Of a stretch of DNA of 20,867 bases, positions 14,819 to 20,867 are shown piece after piece (position 1 is the first letter of the stretch; each line of letters begins with the position of its first letter). The stretch is from assembly GCA_947626465.1 (NCBI GenBank), contig CANQSI010000010.1, positions 1-20,867 on the forward strand. Direction: 5' to 3'. This DNA is from an uncultured Atopobiaceae bacterium. GTDB taxonomy: Bacteria > Actinomycetota > Coriobacteriia > Coriobacteriales > Atopobiaceae. The notes beneath the pieces are model-generated. The model saw only the letters and a list, made by a program, of their open reading frames with translations, made no database searches and was not told the origin of the DNA. Both the position numbers and the translations under genes were made by a program.

Positions 14819-15133
14819 ATGAGCCTCACCATTCACGCCACAGTTGACGACACGTGCGCGAAGGTGGAAGTCGCGGGCGAAGTTGATGTCTCGAACGCGA
14901 ACGAACTCTCCGAGGTGCTCGAGGGTCTCGTCGACGACGGTGTGAAGAGCGTGGACGTTTCCCTGGCAAGCGTGCCCTACATCGATTCAACCGGCATCGG
15001 CGTGCTCGTGGGTGCGGCGCACAAGATGAGCGAGGCGGGCGGGGAGATGACCCTCTCGAAGCCGCAGCCGAATGTGCTTCGCGTCCTCACGCTCCTCGGC
15101 GTGGGCACGGAATTCCACGTCCAGGAGGACTAG
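14819..15133 (+). CDS. STAS-domain anti-sigma factor antagonist (SpoIIAA/RsbV-like)
   Basis: The 104-residue product is a single STAS domain. It carries the signature YIDSTGIGVLVGAAHKM with S57 at the position of the regulatory phosphoserine of SpoIIAA (Ser58). Such proteins bind an anti-sigma kinase (RsbW/SpoIIAB) when unphosphorylated and so release a stress or development sigma factor. Neither an anti-sigma kinase nor a sigma factor is nearby, so the partner must lie elsewhere or the protein serves another STAS role. The ATG at 14819 is supported by GGAAGGGG about nine bases upstream; the in-frame ATG at 14786 lacks a site. The 79-base upstream gap contains a 7-bp hairpin (CGGGGGA/TCCCTCG) and no clear promoter. 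Confidence 0.92.
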   Translation: MSLTIHATVDDTCAKVEVAGEVDVSNANELSEVLEGLVDDGVKSVDVSLASVPYIDSTGIGVLVGAAHKMSEAGGEMTLSKPQPNVLRVLTLLGVGTEFHVQED

Positions 15134-15168
15134 AGCCTCGCGCCTCGTCGCCATCTCCTCATTTGATT

Positions 15169-15197
15169 TTGGAATGGGCCGAGCTAGCCGCTACACT
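15169..15197 (+). promoter_or_regulatory. Promoter of tatA-tatC
   Basis: TTGGAA (15169-15174, four of six matches to the -35) and TACACT (15192-15197, four of six to the -10) are separated by 17 bases. Transcription would start near 15204, giving a leader of about 30 bases before the GTG start. Confidence 0.55.
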
Positions 15198-15234
15198 GCT
15201 AGAGTCTTCGACCTGAGTGAGGAGAGGGGGACGC

Positions 15235-15840
15235 GTGTTTGGCATAGGCGACACTGAGTTCGTCCTCATTCTCATTTTCGCGTTCCTGCTGTTCGGGCCC
15301 GATAAGCTGCCGAGCATGGGCCGCACGATCGGGCGCGGCATACGCCAGTTCCGCCAGGCTTCGGATAGCGTGACGAAGGTCGTGAAGAGCGAGGTCATCG
15401 ACCCCATCTCCCAATCCGCGAGCGCGACTGCCCAGGGCGCGGCCGGCATCGCCTCCAAAGCGGCGTCGTCGGCGGCTGCGGCTCCCATCACGGCCGAGGA
15501 GGATCAGGCGAACCTCGCCGATCGCTCGAAGGAGACCTTCGCCGAGCGCCGCGCGCGCCTCGCGAGGGAAAAGGCCACCAAGGCAGCGGAGGGAAGCGAG
15601 GCGGCGAGCGCAGAAGGGCCCGCGTCCGAGCAATCTTTCGACGCGAGCGAGCCCATGGTGGCTGAGGTGGACGAGGCCGAGGAGACGGTCGTCGAGGAGG
15701 AGCCGGCTTCGCCGAGCGTAGCCTCCATCTGGGGACTCACCGCCGACGATGCCGCGGCTGCTCCCGAACCCGGGCCCGAACCCGAACCTGAACCTGCGCC
15801 CGTGCCCGAGGCCGAAACGTCCTATTCCGAGGAGGCATAG
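15235..15840 (+). CDS. tatA: Twin-arginine translocase subunit TatA/TatB family
   Basis: The 201-residue product starts FGIGDTEFVLILIFAFLLFGPDKLP: a single short N-terminal membrane helix (about 8-20) with an embedded E8, then the FGPDKLP hinge. An amphipathic helix follows (GRTIGRGIRQFRQASDS). This is the pore-forming/recruiting subunit that carries folded proteins across the membrane. The tail is unusually long: Ala/Glu-rich, then a proline-glutamate repeat near the C-terminus (PGPEPEPEPAPVPE). Motif features are intermediate between TatA and TatB, and only one such gene is beside tatC, so it may do both jobs. Start: GTG at 15235, with GAGGGGG just upstream; an in-frame GTG at 15217 would put charged residues before the membrane helix. 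It lies 3 bases upstream of tatC. Confidence 0.92.
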   Translation: MFGIGDTEFVLILIFAFLLFGPDKLPSMGRTIGRGIRQFRQASDSVTKVVKSEVIDPISQSASATAQGAAGIASKAASSAAAAPITAEEDQANLADRSKETFAERRARLAREKATKAAEGSEAASAEGPASEQSFDASEPMVAEVDEAEETVVEEEPASPSVASIWGLTADDAAAAPEPGPEPEPEPAPVPEAETSYSEEA

Positions 15841-15843
15841 GCC

Positions 15844-16635
15844 ATGCCCATCGGCCCCGCACGCATGCCCCTCATGGACCACCTCGGCGAGCTTCGCCGC
15901 AGGTTCACGATCATCGTCGTGGCGGTGGTGGTGTGCGCGGTCGTGGTCTACATGGCAACTCCCACCATCATTGAGATCTTCCTCGACCCCGTGCGCCGCT
16001 TTTTGCCCAACGACGGCCAGCTCGCGATCTTCAGCTCGCTCGGCGGCTTCACCATCCGCTTCAAGGTGGCGTTCTTCTGCTCGGTGATCATCTGCCTGCC
16101 GATCATCATCTGGGAGCTCATGGCGTTTACGCTGCCGGCCCTCAAGCCCAACGAACGACGCTGGGTGGTGCCCACCGTGGCGGCGTTCGTGGTGCTCTTC
16201 CTCATCGGCATGGTGTTTTGCTACTTCATCATCCTTCCCACCGCCGTGGGATGGATGGTCGAGCAGTCGGTGGCCTTCGCCACCGTCATCCCCAACGCGG
16301 AGGACTACCTGAACATCATGATGCTCCTCGAGCTCGGCTTCGGGCTCGGATTCGAGCTGCCGCTCGTGATCTTCTACCTCTCGATCTTCCACCTCGTGCC
16401 CTACAAGGTGTTCCGCGAGAACTGGCGCTTCATCTACATCGGCCTGCTCGTGCTCTCGGCCTTCACCACGCCGGACGCCTCGCCGGTGACGATGTTCTTC
16501 ATGTTCGCGGCGCTCGTGCTGCTCTATGAGATCTCGCTCGCCGTCGCACGCAACATCATCGTGGCGAGGGACGGCAAGGAGGCCCTCAAGTGGACGCGCG
16601 AGGACTACACGAACCACGAGATCGAGCAGGCCTAA
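15844..16635 (+). CDS. tatC: Sec-independent protein translocase TatC
   Basis: TatC is the multi-span receptor that binds twin-arginine signal peptides. The 263-residue product is full length with six predicted membrane helices. Family motifs are present: HLGELRRR at the N-terminus, FTLPALKPNERR in the first external/cytoplasmic loop, LGFGLGFELPLVIF, and FTTPDASPVTMF in the last helical hairpin. The start codon lies three bases after the tatA stop, and AGGAGG sits within the end of tatA eight bases upstream, so the pair is translationally linked. The 179-base gap after it contains a weak 5-bp hairpin CCAAC/GTTGG at 16664-16678 and then the topA promoter. Confidence 0.97.
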   Translation: MPIGPARMPLMDHLGELRRRFTIIVVAVVVCAVVVYMATPTIIEIFLDPVRRFLPNDGQLAIFSSLGGFTIRFKVAFFCSVIICLPIIIWELMAFTLPALKPNERRWVVPTVAAFVVLFLIGMVFCYFIILPTAVGWMVEQSVAFATVIPNAEDYLNIMMLLELGFGLGFELPLVIFYLSIFHLVPYKVFRENWRFIYIGLLVLSAFTTPDASPVTMFFMFAALVLLYEISLAVARNIIVARDGKEALKWTREDYTNHEIEQA

Positions 16636-16706
16636 GCCTCCCCTTCACAGCCCATTAGCTCGTCCAACACGAAGTTGGTTGGATTCTGGCGAGATTCTGT
16701 CTGCGC

Positions 16707-16734
16707 TTGAGCCCTGAGTGCGAGAGGGTATAGT
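16707..16734 (+). promoter_or_regulatory. Promoter of the topA-tmk-holB operon
   Basis: TTGAGC (16707-16712, four of six to the -35) and TATAGT (16729-16734, five of six to the -10) are 16 bases apart. Transcription would start near 16741. A short 16-base spacer is a known way to make a promoter sensitive to supercoiling, which would suit a topoisomerase gene; that link is inference. Confidence 0.6.
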
Positions 16735-16745
16735 GAGGCGCGCGA

Positions 16746-16786
16746 GCGGGGAGCCTGGGCCTGCGGATGGCCCGGTGGCTTCCCGC
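16746..16786 (+). other. Large stem-loop at the 5' end of the topA leader
   Basis: The 5' arm 16746-16761 pairs with 16769-16786 as two stacked stems of 9 and 7 base pairs (GCGGGGAGC with GCTTCCCGC, CTGGGCC with GGCCCGG, two G-U pairs), a 2-base bulge and a 7-base loop. It starts about five bases after the predicted transcription start and ends 28 bases before the topA ATG. No T-tract follows, so it is not an intrinsic terminator. It may protect the mRNA 5' end or regulate translation. Confidence 0.55.
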
Positions 16787-16814
16787 GCATTTCACGAACA
16801 TCGAAGGAAACCCC

Positions 16815-19328
16815 ATGCGGCTTGTGATTACCGAGAAGAGCGACGCGTCGCGCCAGATCTCGCGGCTGCTCGCGAAGGGTGGCGCGCCCAAGAAGGACAG
16901 CGTCTACGGGGTGCCCGTCTATCGCTTCGAGCGCGATGGCGAGGAATGGGTGACGATCGGGCTCAAGGGCCACATCCTCGAGCCCGATTTTCCCGAGGAA
17001 CTGAAGTTCACCGACGCCGAGGGCTGGTTCGCCGTCGACGAGGAGGGCGAGGTCATGCCCGCCGACCTTCCCGACGGCCTCGCGCACCCGCCCTTCGCGA
17101 GCAAGCGGAAGCCCTACCAAGAGGACGGTGTCTCGCTCAAGGGCTGGAACCTCGATTCGCTTCCGTACCTCGTGTGGTCGCCGGTGGAGAAGAAGCCCGC
17201 CGAGCGCCAGATCATCCGCGCGCTCAAGAACCTCGCGAACAAGGCCGATAGCGTCATCGTGGCCACGGACTTCGATCGCGAGGGCGAGCTCATCGGCGCC
17301 GATGCGCTCGACCAAGTGCACGAGGCGGCGCCGCATCTCCCCGCGGAGCGCGCCCGCTACTCCGCCTACACGAAAGCCGAGATAGAGCACGCTTTCACGA
17401 ACCTCGTCGAGGTGGATCGCGATCTCGCGGCCGCGGGCGAGAGCCGCCAGGAGATCGATCTCATCTGGGGCGCCGTGCTCACGCGCTACCTCACGGTGGC
17501 CAAGCGCGGCGGCTTCGGCAACGTGCGAAGCGCGGGTCGCGTGCAAACTCCTACCCTCGCGCTCGTGGTGGAGCGCGAGAAGGAGCGCCTCGCGTTCGTG
17601 CCCGAGGATTATTGGGTGATCGGTGGCATGGCCGAGAAGGGCGGCGAGCGCTTCAAGATCTCCCATTCGCAAGGGCAGTTCAAGGACGAGGCGAAGGCGA
17701 ACGCCGCCTTCGGGCACGTGAAGGACGCCACAACGGGCACCGTGCGCTCGGTGGCGAAGAAGAGCCGCACGCAGCGCCCGCCCGCGCCCTTCAACACCAC
17801 CTCGCTCCAAGCCGCGGCTGCCTCCATCGGCATCGCGCCCGGCAGGGCGATGCGCCTCGCGGAATCGCTCTACATGAACGGCTTCATCTCGTATCCGCGC
17901 GTGGACAACACGGTCTACCCGCCTTCGCTCGACCTCGCGGGATGCGTGAAGGCCCTCTCATCGGTGGACGCGTATTCCAAGGTGTGCGGGCAGATCCTCG
18001 CGCAGCCGAAGATCACTGCCACACGCGGCAAGCAGCAAACCACCGACCACCCGCCCATCTACCCCACGGCGCCGGCGGACGCGGGCAAGCTCTCGGGGCA
18101 GGAGCTTCGGCTCTACGACCTCATCGCGAGGCGCTTCCTCGCCACGCTCATGGGCGCCGCCACCATCGAGGGCACCACGGTGGAGATCGACGTTTCCGGC
18201 GAGCCCTTCCGCGCGAAGGGCGACGTGCTGAAGGTGGCGGGCTATCGCGAGATCTACCACTTCGGCCAGAAGAAGGACGAGATCCTGCCCGAGCTCGCCG
18301 AGGGCGACGTGGTGGGAGTGTCCGACCTCGCCCTCGAGGCAAGGCAGACCGAGCCGCCCGCGCGCTACTCGCAGGGCCGCCTCATCCAGGAGATGGAGAA
18401 GCGCGGCCTCGGCACCAAGTCCACGCGCGCGTCGATCATCGATCGCCTCATCGCGGTGAACTACCTTAAAGAAGACCCGCTCGTGCCGAGCCAGCTCGGT
18501 ATCGCCATCATCGAGGCGCTCGACGCCTACGCGCCGAGGATCACCACGCCGCAGATGACGAGCGAGCTCGAGGATTCCATGAGCGAGGTGGCCGACGGCA
18601 AGGACACCGAGGAGCGCGTGGTGGAGACCTCGCGCGAGCTCCTCGCCACCCAGCTCGCCGAGCTCATCACCCATAAAGACGACCTCGCGGCCTCCATCTC
18701 CGATGCCGTGGTCGCCGATGCGCGCGTGGGGGCCTGCCCGAAGTGTGGCAAGGATCTCGTGGTGAAGAACTCTCCCAAGACGAAGAGCCGCTTCATCGGC
18801 TGCATGGGCTGGCCCGATTGCGACGTGACCTACCCGGTGCCCAACGGGCGCCTCGAGCCGCTTGACGAGCCGTGCGAGGTGTGCGGCGCGCCGCGCGTGC
18901 GCGTGCGGCCGTTTCGCTCGCGCCCCTACGAGGTGTGCGTGAACCCGCGTTGCGCCACGAACGTGGAGCCGGACCTCGTGGTGGGGGAGTGTCCCGCCTG
19001 CGCGGCCGAGGGACGCGAGGGAAAGCTCGTGGCCCACAAATCCGAGCGCACCGGCAAGCGCTTCATCCGCTGCGAGCACTACGAGGAATGCGGCACGTCG
19101 TATCCGCTCCCGGCGCGCGGCAAGCTCTCCGCCACCGGCAAAACGTGTCCAGCTTGTGGTGCCCCCATCGTTTCCGTGGAAACCGACCGCGGACCGTGGG
19201 AGCTCTGCCCTAATCTAGAGTGTCCCGATCGCGAGAAGCGCACGCCGAGGCGGCGTGGCGGCACGCGAGGCAGGGCAGGCGCGCGCTCGAAGGCATCCTC
19301 GGCCTCATCGAGGAGGCGCCGCTCATAG
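16815..19328 (+). CDS. topA: Type IA DNA topoisomerase I, archaeal-like, with four C-terminal zinc ribbons
   Basis: It relaxes negative supercoils by passing one strand through a transient tyrosine-linked break. The 837-residue product has the TOPRIM elements VITEKSDASRQ (E7) and DFDREGELIG (D152, D154, E156, E158), then RSAGRVQTPTLALVVERE, and FISYPRVDNTVYP with the nucleophile Y360. LIQEMEKRGLGTKSTRASII is typical of type IA enzymes. The SYPR-x-(D/E)N form of the active site and the GLKGHI segment resemble archaeal topoisomerase I rather than E. coli TopA. Four Cys4 ribbons run from C641 to C803 (first CPKC...C...C, last CPAC...CPNLEC), then a basic tail (RRRGGTRGRAGARS). The ATG at 16815 has AAGGA six bases upstream. 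tmk starts 17 bases after its stop. Confidence 0.93.
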   Translation: MRLVITEKSDASRQISRLLAKGGAPKKDSVYGVPVYRFERDGEEWVTIGLKGHILEPDFPEELKFTDAEGWFAVDEEGEVMPADLPDGLAHPPFASKRKPYQEDGVSLKGWNLDSLPYLVWSPVEKKPAERQIIRALKNLANKADSVIVATDFDREGELIGADALDQVHEAAPHLPAERARYSAYTKAEIEHAFTNLVEVDRDLAAAGESRQEIDLIWGAVLTRYLTVAKRGGFGNVRSAGRVQTPTLALVVEREKERLAFVPEDYWVIGGMAEKGGERFKISHSQGQFKDEAKANAAFGHVKDATTGTVRSVAKKSRTQRPPAPFNTTSLQAAAASIGIAPGRAMRLAESLYMNGFISYPRVDNTVYPPSLDLAGCVKALSSVDAYSKVCGQILAQPKITATRGKQQTTDHPPIYPTAPADAGKLSGQELRLYDLIARRFLATLMGAATIEGTTVEIDVSGEPFRAKGDVLKVAGYREIYHFGQKKDEILPELAEGDVVGVSDLALEARQTEPPARYSQGRLIQEMEKRGLGTKSTRASIIDRLIAVNYLKEDPLVPSQLGIAIIEALDAYAPRITTPQMTSELEDSMSEVADGKDTEERVVETSRELLATQLAELITHKDDLAASISDAVVADARVGACPKCGKDLVVKNSPKTKSRFIGCMGWPDCDVTYPVPNGRLEPLDEPCEVCGAPRVRVRPFRSRPYEVCVNPRCATNVEPDLVVGECPACAAEGREGKLVAHKSERTGKRFIRCEHYEECGTSYPLPARGKLSATGKTCPACGAPIVSVETDRGPWELCPNLECPDREKRTPRRRGGTRGRAGARSKASSASSRRRRS

Positions 19329-19345
19329 TCGCGAAGGAGGTGGGC

Positions 19346-19975
19346 ATGGCGCACGGACGATTCGTGAGCTTCGAGGGGATCGACGGCTGCGGCAAGTCCA
19401 CCCATGCCGCGCGTATCGCCAAGCACTTCGAGAAAATGGGCTTCGAGGTCGCGTTCGTGCGAGATCCCGGCTCCACCCGCCTTTCCGAGGAGATCCGCGC
19501 GCTTTTGCTCGATCCGAAGAACTCGGACATGGCGAGGGAGTGCGAGCTCTTGCTCTACGAGGCGGCCCGCGCCCAGCTCGTCGCGGAGGTCATCAAGCCT
19601 GCGCTTCGGCGCGGTGCGTGGGTCATCGCCGATCGCTTCTTCGATTCCACGACGGCCTACCAGGGCGGTGGGCGCGCCATCGATGCGGCTTTCATCAAGG
19701 GGGCGAACGAGCTCGGCTCGCTCGGCGTGGTTCCCGACCTCACGTTCATCCTCGACCTTCCCGTTGAGGAGGCGGCGCGGCGACGTGGCGAGGATTCGGA
19801 TCGCATCGAGCTCGAGGGCGGCTCCTTCGCGGAGACGGTGCGCGAGGCCTACCTCGCGCTCGCCGAGGCCGAGGGCAAGCGGGTGTGCGTGATCGACGCC
19901 TCCGGTTCCGAGGACGACACGTTTGCGCAGGTGGTGGAAGTCCTACGCGCGCGCTTCGGAAGGAAGCGCGCGTAA
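19346..19975 (+). CDS. tmk: Thymidylate kinase
   Basis: It phosphorylates dTMP to dTDP for DNA synthesis. The 209-residue product has the P-loop GIDGCGKST (K17), a family-typical segment VRDPGSTRLSEEIRALLLD (normally TREPGGT; here Asp replaces Glu and Ser replaces the second Gly), DRFFDSTTAYQGGGR (D96-R97, with Phe in place of the usual Tyr after Arg), and the LID segment RRRGEDSDRIE. The ATG at 19346 is supported by AAGGAGG five bases upstream; the longer open frame overlapping the end of topA is not supported. Its stop codon overlaps the holB start (TAATG), indicating translational coupling in a topA-tmk-holB operon. Confidence 0.96.
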   Translation: MAHGRFVSFEGIDGCGKSTHAARIAKHFEKMGFEVAFVRDPGSTRLSEEIRALLLDPKNSDMARECELLLYEAARAQLVAEVIKPALRRGAWVIADRFFDSTTAYQGGGRAIDAAFIKGANELGSLGVVPDLTFILDLPVEEAARRRGEDSDRIELEGGSFAETVREAYLALAEAEGKRVCVIDASGSEDDTFAQVVEVLRARFGRKRA

Positions 19976-20867
19976 TGGCCATGCCCCTTCAGGAGGTCCT
20001 TGCGGGCCAGCCGCGCGTGCTCGCCTACCTCGAGCGTTCGCTTCGCGCCGAGCGTGAGGGGGCAACGGGCCACGAGGGCTCGCAGGGCGTCTCCCACGCC
20101 TACCTCTTCTCGGGAAACGCCATCGTGGAAGATGCTGCGCTCGCGCTCGCGAAGGCGCTCGTCTGCCCGATTGGGGGCTGTGATGTGGGCGAGCCCTGCG
20201 AGCAGTGCGCCCGCGTCGAGCGTGGCTCGCACCCCGATGTGAAAGTACTCGAGCCGCTCTCGGCCACGCGTGGCTACCTCCTCGAGCAGGTGCAGGAGAT
20301 CATCGCCGACGCCGCCCTCACCCCCATCGAGGCTGCCCGGAAGGTCTACATCGTGAAGGAGGCCGACACCCTCGGCATCCAATCGGCGAATGCGCTTCTG
20401 AAGACCCTCGAGGAACCCGCATCCGACGTGGTATTCATCCTCTGCGCCCCCTCGGCTGATTCCGTGCTCCAAACCATCCGGAGTCGCTGTTCGGTGGTGC
20501 CGTTTTCAGCCGTGGATCCCAGTGCGCGGGAAAGCGAGCTCCTCGCGGGCGAAGCGCCCGAGCGCGCTCGAATGGCACTCGCGATCGCCTCGTCGGCGCC
20601 TCAGGCGAGGGCGTTTCTCAAGAGCGAGGAGCGCCAGGCGACGAGACGCGATATCTGTGCGTTCTTCTCGAGCGTCGAGGCGCCAAGCGATTGGGACGCC
20701 CTCTCGCTCGCGCAGGCCATCGTCGAGCGCGCCCATGCGGGCGCGGCGGAAGCCGGCGACGAGCGCGATGGGGATGACGGGGCGCTCGACGACTTCCTCA
20801 CGAAGACCGCGCGCCAGGCGATCGTGGATCGCAAGAAGCGCGCGACCTCGGCAGCCGAGCGCAGGGC
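19975..20867 (+). CDS. holB: DNA polymerase III delta-prime subunit (HolB), 3' end missing
   Basis: This is the clamp-loader stator subunit. The 297 visible codons start at an ATG overlapping the tmk stop; an ATG two codons later is an alternative. The AAA+ core is recognisable: VSHAYLFSGN, a Cys4 zinc module at C64, C69, C75 and C78, then SHPDVKVLEP, KVYIVKEADTL, SANALLKTLEEP and the SRC motif (IRSRCSVVPF), which in delta-prime supplies the arginine finger to the neighbouring ATP site. The P-loop is erased: where GPxGxGKT is expected the sequence is SGNAIVEDAA (46-55), so this subunit should not bind ATP. The Glu/Asp/Ala-rich end of the visible part is consistent with the C-terminal collar region; the remainder is off the window. 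Confidence 0.92.
   Translation, partial: MAMPLQEVLAGQPRVLAYLERSLRAEREGATGHEGSQGVSHAYLFSGNAIVEDAALALAKALVCPIGGCDVGEPCEQCARVERGSHPDVKVLEPLSATRGYLLEQVQEIIADAALTPIEAARKVYIVKEADTLGIQSANALLKTLEEPASDVVFILCAPSADSVLQTIRSRCSVVPFSAVDPSARESELLAGEAPERARMALAIASSAPQARAFLKSEERQATRRDICAFFSSVEAPSDWDALSLAQAIVERAHAGAAEAGDERDGDDGALDDFLTKTARQAIVDRKKRATSAAERR

Noticed and set aside
15199..16617. A long minus-strand frame opposite tatA-tatC.
   Set aside because: It is the complement of genes with membrane segments and conserved Tat motifs; the translation is His/Arg/Glu repeats.
19220..19345. A longer N-terminus for thymidylate kinase overlapping the end of topA.
   Set aside because: The P-loop follows directly after the ATG at 19346, which has a strong ribosome site. 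The extra 42 residues are out-of-frame topA sequence.
1..20867. tRNA, rRNA, CRISPR arrays, insertion sequences and attachment sites.
   Set aside because: I saw no cloverleaf, regularly spaced direct repeats, transposase or integrase, and no gene-free stretch above about 220 bases to hold them.

Overview
The window is a gene-dense, high-GC chromosomal stretch with almost no intergenic space. No mobile element, CRISPR array, rRNA or tRNA is visible. The best guess for the host is an actinobacterium of the class Coriobacteriia (Eggerthella/Olsenella/Collinsella-type). This rests on the high GC, strong GC-ending codon preference, a tatA-tatC pair without a visible tatB, a class Ic aspartate aminotransferase, a DUF5648-repeat surface protein and an archaeal-like type IA topoisomerase next to tmk and holB. 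It is an inference from protein character, not a database result.

Layout. Positions 1-2710, minus strand: a truncated M16C metallopeptidase (PreP/Cym1 type), a secreted peptidoglycan-hydrolase-like protein (coiled coil plus lysozyme-like domain), and a universal stress protein. Two good intrinsic terminators sit just upstream of the start codons of the first two. Positions 2884-8399, plus strand: uppP (undecaprenyl-diphosphatase), pcrA/uvrD helicase, and a large secreted beta-helix-like protein with three C-terminal DUF5648 repeats. Positions 8482-9375, minus: DegV/FakB fatty-acid-binding protein. Positions 9560-12004, plus: manganese pyrophosphatase ppaC followed closely by the Na+/H+ antiporter nhaA. 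An 85-residue unknown protein converges on nhaA with one base between the stop codons. Positions 12425-16635, plus: class Ic aspartate aminotransferase, a membrane-anchored TPR protein, a stand-alone STAS anti-anti-sigma protein, then tatA-tatC. Positions 16815-20867, plus: topA, tmk and holB, a compact replication operon that runs off the window.

How the genes work together. Cell-envelope functions recur: wall hydrolase, lipid-carrier recycling, a surface protein, Tat export and possibly the TPR anchor. The replication/repair genes are pcrA, topA, tmk and holB. ppaC and nhaA form a likely two-gene ion/phosphate homeostasis unit. The window is largely housekeeping. I see no convincing new multi-gene system. 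The most unusual signals are regulatory RNA structures: terminators placed in front of start codons, competing stem-loops in the hydrolase leader, and a large stem-loop at the predicted 5' end of the topA mRNA. Some protein architectures are also notable: topA with four Cys4 ribbons, holB with an erased P-loop, and the beta-helix/DUF5648 surface protein.
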